From an uncultured Lachnospiraceae bacterium (GTDB taxonomy: Bacteria > Bacillota > Clostridia > Lachnospirales > Lachnospiraceae): DNA of 64,000 nt. The stretch is taken from positions 248,001 to 312,000 of the forward strand of contig CATLAK010000001.1 in NCBI GenBank assembly GCA_949878435.1, in the 5' to 3' direction. Every line of letters begins with the position of its first letter. Within the stretch, counting starts at the first letter, position 1. The notes under the pieces are model-generated. The model saw nothing but the letters and a program-made list of their open reading frames with translations. It did no database searches and was not told the origin of the DNA. The position numbers were made by a program, and so were the translations under genes. Positions 17,811 through 26,706 of this stretch are shown here, piece after piece.

Positions 17811-20677
17811 CTGGGAACCTCCACCATAATATATGCCTCTACAATGTCAAGCTCCTGCATCTGATCGAATCCTTCAAATACGAGTCCGCATTCAAATCCT
17901 GCCTTAACTTCTTTCACGTCATCCTTGAAACGCTTCAGGGAAGCAAGGGCTCCTTCGTAGATCTGATCGCCTTCTCTTGTGATACGCACTTTACAATCTC
18001 TCTGGAACATACCGTCAAGCACATAAGAACCTGCAATGTTTCCCACCGCGGACGCTTTGAAGATCTGCCTTACTTCCGCATGACCGATCACCTTTTCCTC
18101 AAAGACAGGATCCAGCATGCCCTTCATGGCTGCTTCAATATCTTCGATTGCCTGGTAAATCACCTTGTAGAGTCTGATATCAACGCCCTCCCGCTCTGCG
18201 ATGGTCTTAGCCATGGCATCAGGGCGGACATTGAAGCCAATAATAATTGCTGCCGACGCAGAGGCAAGGGATACATCCGATTCATTAATAGCGCCTACGC
18301 CGCCATGAATACATTTCACTACTACTTCCTCATTGGAAAGCTTCATAAGGCTCTGCTTAACCGCTTCCACACTGCCCTGTACGTCCGCTTTTACGATAAT
18401 GTTCAGTTCCTTTAAATTACCTGCCTGGATCTGGCTGAAGAGATCGTCAAGGGACATCTTCGCCTTTGTTTCCTCCAGCATCTTTTCCTTATTCTGTGCA
18501 AGATAAGTCTCTGCATAAGATTTCGCCGTCTTGTCGTTTTCATGGGCAATAAATACTTCTCCGGCGCTGGGCACATCGGAAAGACCAAGGATTTCCACCG
18601 GCGTGGAAGGAAGCGCTTCTTTCACCCTTCTTCCCTTGTCGTCTATCATTGCTCTTACCTTGCCGTGGCTTGCGCCTGCAGAAATGAAATCGCCCACATG
18701 GAGGGTACCCTTCTGCACCAGCACGGTCGCCACAGGTCCCCGTCCCTTATCCAGCTCTGCCTCTATTACAAGACCTCTTGCCTGTCTGTCAGGATTTGCC
18801 TTAAGTTCCATGATTTCTGCCGTGAGCAGAATCGTCTCTAAGAGCGTTTCAATGCCTTCTCCGGATTTAGCGGATACAGGCACGAATTCTGTACTTCCGC
18901 CCCAATCAACAGGAATCAATTCATATTCTGTCATTTCCTGCTTTACTCTGTCGATGTTGGCGCCCGGCTTATCGATCTTGTTCACCGCAACTATGATTTC
19001 CGTTCCTGCCGCCTTGGCATGATTGATTGCTTCCACCGTCTGGGGCATAACGCCGTCATCTGCTGCCACTACTAAAATTGCTATATCCGTAGAATTAGCG
19101 CCGCGCATACGCATTGCCGTGAACGCCTCATGTCCGGGTGTATCAAGGAAGGTAATGGACTGACCATTAACATTTACAGTATACGCACCTATGTGCTGTG
19201 TAATACCTCCGGCTTCCTTATCCGTCACATTTGTCTTGCGGATCGCATCAAGAAGGGAAGTTTTACCATGGTCAACATGCCCCATAACGCAGATGACAGG
19301 CGGTCTTTTCTCCATCTTTTCTGCTTCCTCTTCCTCTTCCTTGAGCAGTTCTTCAATGACATCGATCTTTTCTTCCTTTTCACAGATGATCTCATACTCG
19401 ATTGCTATATTTTCAGCATCCTCAAAGGATATCTCGGAATTGACCGTTACAATCTGTCCCTGCAGGAACAGCTTTTTAATGATGACAGAAGGCTGTAGTT
19501 TCATTTTATCCGCCAATTCCTTAATGGTAAGGGATTCCGGAATAGTAATGACTTTGATCTGCTCCTCAGCCACCTCTTCAACCTTCTTTTCGGGCTTGAT
19601 GAATCTGCCCGCTTTATTTTTGTTCTTTACTGCCGTCTCATCCTCTTCGTAGATAAAATCTTTCTTTGATTTTTTATCTCTCTCCTGACCCATTCTGCGC
19701 TTTTCATCATCCCTGCGCTTTTCATCCTTAACGGGGGCTTCCGCAGCGAAACTCTTACCCGGCTTTTCGGGACGCTTAAATCGATTGTCCTGCCCTTGAG
19801 CGCCTCTCTCACTCCGGTTATTATTGCTGCCAGGTCTATTATGATTCCTTTCAGCGTTATTGCCCCTGAAATCATTCCTGCCACCCGGAGCAGCTGGACG
19901 ATTACCGCCTTCAGATCTGCGGGCGTTGTTCCTCTCATTCCTTTCTCCCTGACTGTTTCCAGTGCCTCCCGAAGTTCTCTCATTTCTCTGATACCTTTCT
20001 TCTTTCGGCGCTGCCGGACGCACATTCACATCCTTCTGAACCGGCGCCTGCTTTTCTGTGTTTTCCGTGGATGCCTTTGCCTGGACTGCCTGGGCATTTT
20101 TGGCTGCCAGTCTTTCACTCTCCATCCTTCTTGCATTTTGCTTGAAGTCGACCTGTGTGGTCTCGGGCATGGACGGCGCTGTCAGTGGACGGATGATTTT
20201 GTGGCGCGTCTCCTGCTGCCTTCCCTGATTTTGATTCTGGCGATTCCCATTGCCGGGTCTGTTTCCCTGCCCGGGACGTCTGTCACCGTTCCCCTGGCGC
20301 TGTCCTGGAATATTGCTGTTATGGGGATTGCTCACAAATATAATTTTCTTTTTCTTTTTGGGCGCTTCTCCCCCATTCTGAACAGGCTTTGCTTCTTTAT
20401 TTTCTTTGTCTGTGCTCTTTTTTTCTTCCACTGCTGCCTTTTCCGCCTTTTCTCTTAAGTCCGGTACCTTTTTTACTTCCGCCCTATCTGCCGGCGCCGG
20501 CTCTGCCTTCTTGGCAGAACCAGTTCCAAAGAATTTCCTAACCATATCCGCTACGTCATCCTCTATAGAACTCTGAGGTGCCTTTACTTCAATTCCTTTA
20601 TCCTGCAGAAAAGCGATAATTTCTTTGCTTTGCTTTTCTAATTCTTTTGCTATTTCATGCACTTTCTTTTTGGCCAT
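17807..20677 (-). CDS. infB: translation initiation factor IF-2
   Basis: A 956-residue initiation GTPase. An IF2-N domain lies at 1-50; residues 60-370 are a long low-complexity region rich in Arg, Asn, Gln, Gly and Lys; a second IF2-N domain is at about 375-430. The G domain starts with GHVDHGKT (466-473) followed by DTPGHEAF and NKIDKPGAN, then the C-terminal fMet-tRNA binding domains. The low-complexity linker is long for a Firmicute but common in Lachnospiraceae. Gene order ylxQ-infB-rbfA is conserved. Confidence 0.98.
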   Translation of the reverse strand: MAKKKVHEIAKELEKQSKEIIAFLQDKGIEVKAPQSSIEDDVADMVRKFFGTGSAKKAEPAPADRAEVKKVPDLREKAEKAAVEEKKSTDKENKEAKPVQNGGEAPKKKKKIIFVSNPHNSNIPGQRQGNGDRRPGQGNRPGNGNRQNQNQGRQQETRHKIIRPLTAPSMPETTQVDFKQNARRMESERLAAKNAQAVQAKASTENTEKQAPVQKDVNVRPAAPKEERYQRNERTSGGTGNSQGERNERNNARRSEGGNRPAAPGGRNDFRGNNAERNHNRPGSNNNRSERGAQGQDNRFKRPEKPGKSFAAEAPVKDEKRRDDEKRRMGQERDKKSKKDFIYEEDETAVKNKNKAGRFIKPEKKVEEVAEEQIKVITIPESLTIKELADKMKLQPSVIIKKLFLQGQIVTVNSEISFEDAENIAIEYEIICEKEEKIDVIEELLKEEEEEAEKMEKRPPVICVMGHVDHGKTSLLDAIRKTNVTDKEAGGITQHIGAYTVNVNGQSITFLDTPGHEAFTAMRMRGANSTDIAILVVAADDGVMPQTVEAINHAKAAGTEIIVAVNKIDKPGANIDRVKQEMTEYELIPVDWGGSTEFVPVSAKSGEGIETLLETILLTAEIMELKANPDRQARGLVIEAELDKGRGPVATVLVQKGTLHVGDFISAGASHGKVRAMIDDKGRRVKEALPSTPVEILGLSDVPSAGEVFIAHENDKTAKSYAETYLAQNKEKMLEETKAKMSLDDLFSQIQAGNLKELNIIVKADVQGSVEAVKQSLMKLSNEEVVVKCIHGGVGAINESDVSLASASAAIIIGFNVRPDAMAKTIAEREGVDIRLYKVIYQAIEDIEAAMKGMLDPVFEEKVIGHAEVRQIFKASAVGNIAGSYVLDGMFQRDCKVRITREGDQIYEGALASLKRFKDDVKEVKAGFECGLVFEGFDQMQELDIVEAYIMVEVPR

Positions 20678-20699
20678 TCTATTACCTCCGTCTTAATTC

Positions 20700-21005
20700 C
20701 TATGCCTCTTCCAAACGTTTTATTATGTTTTCTGCCATTCCCTGGTCTGTAACTGCTATGGATGCCCTCATCTCCTTGCCCACTGCTCTTCCAAGCGCTT
20801 CCTTGGTTCCGTAAAAATAAATCGGCGTCTTGTAAAAGGTACACATATTGGTGAACATTTTCCTTGTATTGTCGGAAGCTTCGCTGCTTACGATCACCAC
20901 CGCTGCCTTCCCCTGCTTAACTGCCTTTTCCGTAGAAAATTCGCCGCTGACTAAATTTCTTCCTCTTGCAGCCAGACCTAAAAGAGATAATATTTTATCA
21001 TTCAT
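20700..21005 (-). CDS. ylxQ: ribosomal L7Ae/L30e-like RNA-binding protein (YlxQ)
   Basis: A protein of 101 residues from the ATG at 21003-21005 (MNDKILSLLGLAARGRNL), with the L7Ae fold and the GKAAVVIVSSEASDNTRKMF segment. It is a K-turn-type RNA-binding protein of uncertain role. The start overlaps the end of ylxR by 8 bases. The frame remains open 14 codons upstream, inside ylxR, but the homologous N-terminus begins at this internal Met. Confidence 0.9.
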   Translation of the reverse strand: MNDKILSLLGLAARGRNLVSGEFSTEKAVKQGKAAVVIVSSEASDNTRKMFTNMCTFYKTPIYFYGTKEALGRAVGKEMRASIAVTDQGMAENIIKRLEEA

Positions 21006-21267
21006 GAAAAGCATCAAACTCCTTTTCCAGATTATCATAAACTTCATTTGGAATACTCATTTTGAAAGACCGCTCCAACCCTTTATTCTTATGTGCTCTT
21101 TTCAGGCATTCCGCCGTCTTGCATAGGTAAGCGCCTCTTCCATTTCTTTTTCCGGTTACATCCAGCACGATCTCATTTTCGGGAGTCTTAAGGACACGCA
21201 TCATATCTTTCTTGTTCTTCATCTCTCCACACCCTACGCACTGCCTCATTGGGATTTTTTTTGCCAT
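20998..21267 (-). CDS. ylxR: YlxR family RNA-binding protein (DUF448)
   Basis: An 89-residue basic protein containing MRQCVGCGEMKNKKDM and GRGAYLCKTAECLKRA, the conserved YlxR motifs with paired cysteines. Members lie in the nusA-infB operon; YlxR has been linked to RNase P in Bacillus and to regulation of gene expression. It is 11 bases downstream of nusA and overlaps ylxQ. Confidence 0.94.
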   Translation of the reverse strand: MAKKIPMRQCVGCGEMKNKKDMMRVLKTPENEIVLDVTGKRNGRGAYLCKTAECLKRAHKNKGLERSFKMSIPNEVYDNLEKEFDAFHE

Positions 21268-21278
21268 AAAATCCCTCC

Positions 21279-22472
21279 TTATTCTATCCTATCAGGCGCA
21301 GCTTCCTCATAGTCCTCTCCGCTGCCGTCTTCTTCATACTCCTGCAGATCGCCCTCTTCGTATTCTCCGTCGTATTCACCGAACTCGTCATACTCATCAT
21401 ATTCATCCATATAATCTTCATAACGGAATCCCGGAGCATCCTTGGCCTGTGTCTCACTCTTGATATCGATCTTGTAGCCAGTCAATCTAGCCGCCAGCCT
21501 TGCATTCTGTCCTTCCTTGCCGATTGCAAGTGAAAGCTGATAATCGGGAACTACCACTTTCGCCGTCTTTTCATCCGGATCTGCAAACACCGCGACGATC
21601 TTTGCAGGTGAAAGCGCATTCTGAATCAGATTGCCGGGGTTTTCATCCCAATTGATGATATCGATCTTCTCTCCCCGCAGCTCTTCCACGATGGAATTGA
21701 CCCTGGCGCCATTTAAACCAACGCAGGCGCCTACCGCATCTACATTGGGGTTATTGGATCTAACCGCCATTTTGGTTCTGCTTCCCGCCTCTCTGGCAAT
21801 ACTCATGATTTCAACTGTACCGTCCTTGATTTCCGTAACTTCCGCTTCAAAGAGACGCTTTACCAGTTCCGGATGGGTACGGCTGACCAAAATCCTCGGC
21901 CCCTTGGGCGTATTTTTGACTTCCAGTATATACACCTTGATTCTTTCTGTGGGTCTGAACACTTCTCCCTTCACCTGTTCGCTGTCATTTAAAATACCGT
22001 CCGCCTTGCCAAGATTAATGCTGATATTCTTGCCCATATAGCGCTGTACGATACCGGTGACAATATCCTTTTCCTTTTCAAAATACTGATTGTAGATGAC
22101 GCTTCTTTCCTCTTCGCGAATCTTCTGCAGGATAACATTCTTGGCATTCTGGGTTGCAATACGCCCAAATTCCTTGGACTTGATCTCCACATGAATGATG
22201 TCTCCCAGCGCCGCATCGGATTTGATTTCCTGTGCATCCTCAAGAGAAATCTGCAGACACGTATCTTCCACTTCTTCCACTACTTCTTTTTCTGCATAGC
22301 ACAGGAAATCACAGGTCTCTCTGTCAATTTCCACTTTCACATTGTCAGACTTGCCAAAGTGATTCTTGCAGGCTGTGATCAGCGAATTCTCAATTGCTTC
22401 AAAAAGTGTCTCTTTGCTGATTTCCTTCTCCTTCTCTAAAATATCCAATGCTTCCATTAATTCTTTGTTCAT
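21279..22472 (-). CDS. nusA: transcription termination/antitermination factor NusA
   Basis: A 397-residue protein with the NusA N-terminal RNA polymerase-binding domain (1-125), an S1 domain (about 130-200) and two KH domains (about 200-345; PNVDAVGACVGLNG and AIGKEGQNARLAARLTG). The last 45 residues form a very acidic, Tyr-rich tail (YMDEYDEYDEFGEYDGEYEE region), not present in Bacillus NusA. NusA stimulates pausing and intrinsic termination and may act on the hairpin in the leader of its own operon. Confidence 0.97.
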   Translation of the reverse strand: MNKELMEALDILEKEKEISKETLFEAIENSLITACKNHFGKSDNVKVEIDRETCDFLCYAEKEVVEEVEDTCLQISLEDAQEIKSDAALGDIIHVEIKSKEFGRIATQNAKNVILQKIREEERSVIYNQYFEKEKDIVTGIVQRYMGKNISINLGKADGILNDSEQVKGEVFRPTERIKVYILEVKNTPKGPRILVSRTHPELVKRLFEAEVTEIKDGTVEIMSIAREAGSRTKMAVRSNNPNVDAVGACVGLNGARVNSIVEELRGEKIDIINWDENPGNLIQNALSPAKIVAVFADPDEKTAKVVVPDYQLSLAIGKEGQNARLAARLTGYKIDIKSETQAKDAPGFRYEDYMDEYDEYDEFGEYDGEYEEGDLQEYEEDGSGEDYEEAAPDRIE

Positions 22473-22506
22473 TTCCCTTATCCCTTTCTGCCCTGTTCTG
22501 GGCGCC

Positions 22507-22983
22507 CTAAAAATCCAGTGTCAGTCTTACTGCTGCAATGTCTTTTCTATTAAATGTTATTTCTTCCTTCTCCTGCCCCAAATCCATTTCCAGCGTAATC
22601 GTGCTTTCGTCAAATGCCTTCAGGATTCCCGTAAAATCCTTAGACCCGTTTACCGGCTTGTAGCATTTTACATCCACTTCGCTTAAAAGGCTTTTTTGAA
22701 AATGCTTATCTTTTTTAAGCTGGCGTCCAAGTCCCGGGGAACTCACCTCCAAAATATAGGCATCCTCGATAAAGTCCACTTGATCAAGTTCATCTGACAA
22801 TGCCCTGCTCACCGCTTCGCAGTCGTCGATGTTCACGCCGCCTTCCTTATCAATGAAACATCTAAGATACCACTCGCTCCCCTCCTTCACGTACTCAACA
22901 TCATAGATCTCTACCTGGTTGGCATCCGCAATGGGTTTTAAGAGTTCTTCCGTCCTTAATTCATAATTTTCTCTCTTTGACAT
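22507..22983 (-). CDS. rimP: ribosome maturation factor RimP
   Basis: A 158-residue protein with the RimP pattern: GSEWYLRCFIDKEGGVNIDDCEAVSR, YILEVSSPGLGR and a C-terminal SH3-like domain. It is needed for 30S assembly. I place the start at ATG 22981-22983 behind AGAGGTG; the frame is open for 17 more codons but these are in the leader, next to the hairpin. It is the first gene of the rimP-nusA-infB-ribF operon. Confidence 0.95.
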   Translation of the reverse strand: MSKRENYELRTEELLKPIADANQVEIYDVEYVKEGSEWYLRCFIDKEGGVNIDDCEAVSRALSDELDQVDFIEDAYILEVSSPGLGRQLKKDKHFQKSLLSEVDVKCYKPVNGSKDFTGILKAFDESTITLEMDLGQEKEEITFNRKDIAAVRLTLDF

Positions 22984-23008
22984 GCATTCACCTCTTGTCG
23001 TTATCCTT

Positions 23009-23037
23009 AAAAAAGAGTGGACCGCGAAGTCCACTCT
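23009..23037 (-). terminator. intrinsic terminator/attenuator in the rimP-nusA leader
   Basis: AGAGTGGAC and GTCCACTCT form a perfect 9-bp stem with a 6-base loop; on the minus strand it is followed by TTTTTT. It lies downstream of the predicted rimP promoter and about 25 bases before the rimP start, so transcripts of the operon must pass it. It may also end the CPBP gene transcript. Autoregulation of nusA by a leader terminator is known in Bacillus subtilis. Confidence 0.8.
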
Positions 23038-23066
23038 AGATTAGTAATTATGATTGATTCTATTGT

Positions 23067-23095
23067 ATTTTAGCACCCTGTTAACCGAATTGCAA
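23067..23095 (-). promoter_or_regulatory. sigma-A promoter of the rimP-nusA-infB-ribF operon
   Basis: TTGCAA and TAAAAT separated by 17 bases on the minus strand, starting 6 bases after the stop of the CPBP gene. Predicted start of transcription is near 23060, giving a leader of about 77 nt that contains the terminator-like hairpin. Confidence 0.7.
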
Positions 23096-23101
23096 TAGGG
23101 T

Positions 23102-24034
23102 TCAGATATTTTTTTGTTTTTCTTCCTTATTTAAACGATATAGAAGCACTATAGCCAGTAGAATAAATCCGGCACCGCCAATTAATCCTGTGGGCGCAGG
23201 TCCTAAGAATACATTGTATGGGTTCTGTAGGGACGTGAAATAAATACTGACAGCGGCAAAGCCGTTTAAGGTTCCATGTCCTATGACTGCAGGTATGCAG
23301 CTGCCTGTCTTGATGGTGACATAGGAAAGAATGATTCCCATCACGATACAGAACAGGCACATGGCAAAGATTCCTAAAAACGGGAAGCCCCTGTAACCCA
23401 CGCCATAGTTATGCCCCATCATCGTCAAAGGTGCATGCCACAACCCCCATATCACGCCGTTTATCAAAAGTGCGGGCACTACCTTGAATCGCTTAAGCAT
23501 TTTAGGCAAGAGGAAGCCTCTCCACCCCCACTCTTCTCCAAAACAGGGAATGAAGTTCAAAAAGGGGGAAAGAAAAATCCCCATCAAGATCTGCACGATG
23601 ATTGTAATCTTAATCTGCTCTGCACTCACAGTTACTCCGGTGCTGCTTGCCTGTGCCTCAAAGAGTGCCCTGACATATCCCATATCTGCATCGAACTGCT
23701 TAGGGAAAATGAGGAAGTACAATACAGCTCCTAAAATAATGAGCAGGACATAGCCAAACCATGCAAGACCATAATACTTTAGATTTCCCTTTAAACGCAG
23801 TGAAATCATCAGATTATCCTTAGTGAATTTTTCTTTTGTTAAAAGACGTGTGACCAAGGCACCCACTGAGGGCAGGAACATGACCGCCGCTGTCAGGAGC
23901 TGAGCGAAATACGCCTGTGCAATATCTGCGCTTCCCACCATTGGTCTTATTAAAAAGATTTCTATGCTGTAGGTCAGTCCGAAGGTGATTAAAAGATAAA
24001 TGATAATTTGTTTAGTGTTATATTTTTGTTCCAT
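23102..24034 (-). CDS. CPBP family intramembrane glutamic endopeptidase
   Basis: A membrane protein of about 310 residues with roughly eight hydrophobic segments and the CPBP/Rce1 motifs: EEWGWRG (Glu167, Glu168, Arg172), WHAPLTMMGHNYG (His200) and a later GHGTLNG. In Gram-positives such proteases are linked to bacteriocin self-immunity or peptide processing; the substrate here is unknown. I start at ATG 24032-24034, preceded by GAGAGGGG; the frame is open 7 codons further. It stands alone at the edge of a decayed region. Confidence 0.9.
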   Translation of the reverse strand: MEQKYNTKQIIIYLLITFGLTYSIEIFLIRPMVGSADIAQAYFAQLLTAAVMFLPSVGALVTRLLTKEKFTKDNLMISLRLKGNLKYYGLAWFGYVLLIILGAVLYFLIFPKQFDADMGYVRALFEAQASSTGVTVSAEQIKITIIVQILMGIFLSPFLNFIPCFGEEWGWRGFLLPKMLKRFKVVPALLINGVIWGLWHAPLTMMGHNYGVGYRGFPFLGIFAMCLFCIVMGIILSYVTIKTGSCIPAVIGHGTLNGFAAVSIYFTSLQNPYNVFLGPAPTGLIGGAGFILLAIVLLYRLNKEEKQKNI

Positions 24035-24613
24035 AAAGTGCCCCTCTCTTTCCATTTTCTATTAAATCTAAAAAATCAGAAAATTATGGTAAAAATACTA
24101 TCTAAACTATATTATAGCCTCAAAAAAAAATCAAGTCCGCCAGTTTTTATAAAAATTCAAATACCTCGACATAAACGCCCATACATAATATAATTTCTTT
24201 ACAAATTTCGTACAAAGCTGCCATTGAGGCAGGTTTTTCTCACTGCAGCATTATGCTGCACTCCCCCAAAAATGAAAGCAAAAAGAAAGGATGTGTATGA
24301 TGTTGTTTGAAAATAAAGCAAGGATTCTAAACACAGATGATACATTTCCCTAGCCGTCTGCTTTTATCTTGACCGTTTTCTTGGTGTATAGCCAGAATCT
24401 TTTGCAGCATACTATGACTAAGTATCGTACTGCTGTAACATCTCATTTAAACAACTTATACAGTAAAAGATAATTGTGGGAGGTATTTGCACTGTGTTCC
24501 TAATAAAGTTCATTACTGCAGTAAGTATCATTCTATTCTCAGGATTCATGTCCTTTATTTGGATTCTGTGCCGGATCTGCACCTTAGCTGATCGTAGGGA
24601 AAACTTTGATGGG
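24035..24613. other. non-coding, decayed interval upstream of the CPBP gene
   Basis: About 580 bases without a convincing gene. It holds a possible CPBP promoter (TTGATT-17-TATAGT, minus strand, about 24100-24132), a perfect TGCAGCA-TTA-TGCTGCA inverted repeat near 24243-24259 without a U-run, and a 20-codon plus-strand frame at 24291-24353 that I do not accept as a gene. The stretch next to the VanZ-like remnant may be its eroded 3' end. Confidence 0.5.
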
Positions 24614-24805
24614 TCATGGGATACATCGAATCCGAAAGACAATATTAGTTAGGAAGCAGTAAGTGAAATTGGATATGGACAGCCCTCTACATATAAAGAA
24701 CTTGAGCAGCTCAATGGCGGCTGAGAGGAACAGTCCAGACAAAACCACCCACCGCCAGCAGTTCGCACCGTGTGGGATGATTATAATTTCCGGTGATACT
24801 CTCAA
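24614..24805 (-). pseudogene. VanZ-like membrane protein remnant
   Basis: A 63-codon frame whose middle, LSGLFLSAAIELLKFFICRGLSI, resembles the VanZ core (small hydrophobic helix followed by IELLQ and an Arg-x-x-D/S turn). The rest of the domain is missing or out of frame on both sides. VanZ-like genes are common near polysaccharide loci in Lachnospiraceae. The call is by pattern only and is tentative. Confidence 0.4.
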
Positions 24806-24833
24806 TAATGTTTATCTCCTGCCTCTATCCATG

Positions 24834-25121
24834 TTAAACCTTTGATGATAATATTTCCCTGCCTCCATACATCTTCTCATGGTAATTCTGGTACTTCCCG
24901 CCGATGATTTCTCCCCACCAGGAGCGATTGTCCAAGTACCGTTTTATCGTCTTTTTGATGCCATCGGAGAACTTTATCTCTGGCTGCCATCCCAGCTCAT
25001 TATGAATCTTTGTCAGGTCAATCGCGTAACGCAAGTCATGGTTTTTCCAATCCGCCACATAGGTAATCAGATTTTCATTCTTCCCAAGTTCTTTTATGAT
25101 CAGTTTTTGATTGGACACCAA
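24834..25121 (-). pseudogene. dTDP-glucose 4,6-dehydratase (RmlB) C-terminal remnant
   Basis: A 95-codon frame matching the last quarter of RmlB: NLITYVADWKNHDLRYAIDL is the family's ITYVxDRxGHDxRYAID block, followed by ELGWQPEIKFSDGIKKTI and WY/WW-region residues. The Rossmann domain and catalytic TxxxYxxxK are absent, and an in-frame stop lies just upstream (TGA about 12 bases before the GTG). It is therefore a broken gene at the distal end of the polysaccharide locus. An intact rmlB must exist elsewhere if dTDP-4-keto-6-deoxyglucose is used. Confidence 0.8.
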
Positions 25122-25239
25122 AATTATACCAAATCAGAAGCTCTTTCTCTATCACTTGATAGATGAAAACAACAATGTCAAAGAACTCGTTGCTAAGTTA
25201 TTCGGTGAATAATATAGGCTAAATAATCGTACATCTTTG

Positions 25240-26679
25240 CTACTCTTTTTTCTTTTTTATTATGTTCAACGTGAGTTGAAGCATCTCGTCCTTTGTAATA
25301 AATAGTTCCATTGTATACACGCTAACCCCAACACCGACCATGAGCGCAGCTGATATAACCCCTTCTGGAAGAATCATTCCTACACCATATACAGCTATTA
25401 GCATTACAAGACCAAGAGAAAAATATCTGAATATCGGATTTAGGCACTTCTTAAGAGGCAACTGTTTTCTCACACTCCAAATCTGGCTTCCCGTAACACC
25501 CAACTCAGCAATTACTGTTGCAATGGATGCACCAATAGCATTGAATTTACGAATCAATATGATATTGAGCAGAAAATTAATACAAGCTCCAGTAATAATA
25601 GAAGCTGTGTATGCTCCCTGCTGTTTCGTGGGCAACAAATACTGTCTTCCAATTACATTGCTCATCCCTATAATAACAAGAATAGGCGATATTATAATCA
25701 AGAGTGGAACAACCTGATCGTATCCCTGTCCAAAGAATACTGGAACAAATTTTCGGGATATACCCATGATCCCAAACATCAAAGCAAAAGCAAGCATGAA
25801 CACAAAACGGAATGCAATTCTTATACTCTTGATAATATCTTCTTTTCTTCCTTCGGCAAACGCCGCTGACATAGCTGATAACATGACAGTTCCCAATGAA
25901 GTGACAATCATCAACACAATCTTGACTATTTTCTGGGCGCTTGTATAAAATCCCACTTGATCTATATCCGTTCCGAAAATGCCAATCATCGTTTTATCAA
26001 GCACAGTATAAACTTCAACTGCAACTTGAGGCAAAAATAGATTCAGAATCGGCTTAATTCGTTTCAATATGAACTTAGCCCCACCTGCCCTTGGCTTAAC
26101 AAGATATTTTTTCATGTTAAACCAGAGGCTGATATTTCCTATTAAAATTGGAATGGTCATGCATACTGTATATAACGGCACATCTTCTGGCTTTCTGACA
26201 AGCAGAAAGACAAGGACTATTCCAATTAGTTTAATAATGGTATTTCGAATAACCGTTACTTTGAAATTTTCCATTCCCATAAAGAACCAGGATATATCAA
26301 AGGCTGTTGCCAGTACTTCAAGTGACAAAATTCTATATAGGACTCCATAGATAGGATCGTTTCCAAAAATCACAAAAAATGCTATTGTACAAGCCAAAGA
26401 TGTTATAAATCGAAAGATTTCAATTTCCCAGAATGTTTCTGTTGCTTTTTCTGTATTATTCTGCACATATGCAACCTCACGCTGCCCATATAGGTTTGTG
26501 CCGACAGCTCCAATCAGCACAAAATACGTGGCTATCGATTGTGTATACGAATAGGCACCAACGCCTGTAGCGCCTAACACACGAGAAATATATGGGGTTG
26601 TTATCAATGGTGCCAGAAGTCGCACTACCTCGTACAATGTATTGTATATATAATTTTTTATAACCTTGTTACCAACCAT
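25240..26679 (-). CDS. wzx: Wzx-type polysaccharide flippase
   Basis: A membrane protein of 479 residues with about 14 hydrophobic helices, starting KVIKNYIYNTLYEVVRLLAPLIT, the typical start of the PST/MATE-like flippases (RfbX/Wzx). It should turn undecaprenyl-linked repeat units to the outside of the membrane. ATG 26677-26679 has GGTGAGGT about 5 bases upstream and is preferred over the ATG four codons earlier, which touches its own AGAAGGA. It is the last intact gene of the polysaccharide operon. Confidence 0.93.
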   Translation of the reverse strand: MVGNKVIKNYIYNTLYEVVRLLAPLITTPYISRVLGATGVGAYSYTQSIATYFVLIGAVGTNLYGQREVAYVQNNTEKATETFWEIEIFRFITSLACTIAFFVIFGNDPIYGVLYRILSLEVLATAFDISWFFMGMENFKVTVIRNTIIKLIGIVLVFLLVRKPEDVPLYTVCMTIPILIGNISLWFNMKKYLVKPRAGGAKFILKRIKPILNLFLPQVAVEVYTVLDKTMIGIFGTDIDQVGFYTSAQKIVKIVLMIVTSLGTVMLSAMSAAFAEGRKEDIIKSIRIAFRFVFMLAFALMFGIMGISRKFVPVFFGQGYDQVVPLLIIISPILVIIGMSNVIGRQYLLPTKQQGAYTASIITGACINFLLNIILIRKFNAIGASIATVIAELGVTGSQIWSVRKQLPLKKCLNPIFRYFSLGLVMLIAVYGVGMILPEGVISAALMVGVGVSVYTMELFITKDEMLQLTLNIIKKKKE

Positions 26680-26706
26680 TAACCTCACCATTCCTTCTAG
26701 ATTATA

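Noticed and set aside
24243-24259. TGCAGCA-TTA-TGCTGCA inverted repeat as a terminator
   Set aside because: Perfect stem but no U-run on either strand and no gene ending nearby.
24291-24353. 20-codon plus-strand peptide after an AAAGAAAGG motif
   Set aside because: Short, no homology that I recognise, no terminator or promoter of quality, and in a decayed interval; chance is more likely.
25118-25212. Plus-strand tail ending in a stop at 25210-25212 as a gene
   Set aside because: About 30 codons without start or ribosome binding site; noted only as a possible remnant.
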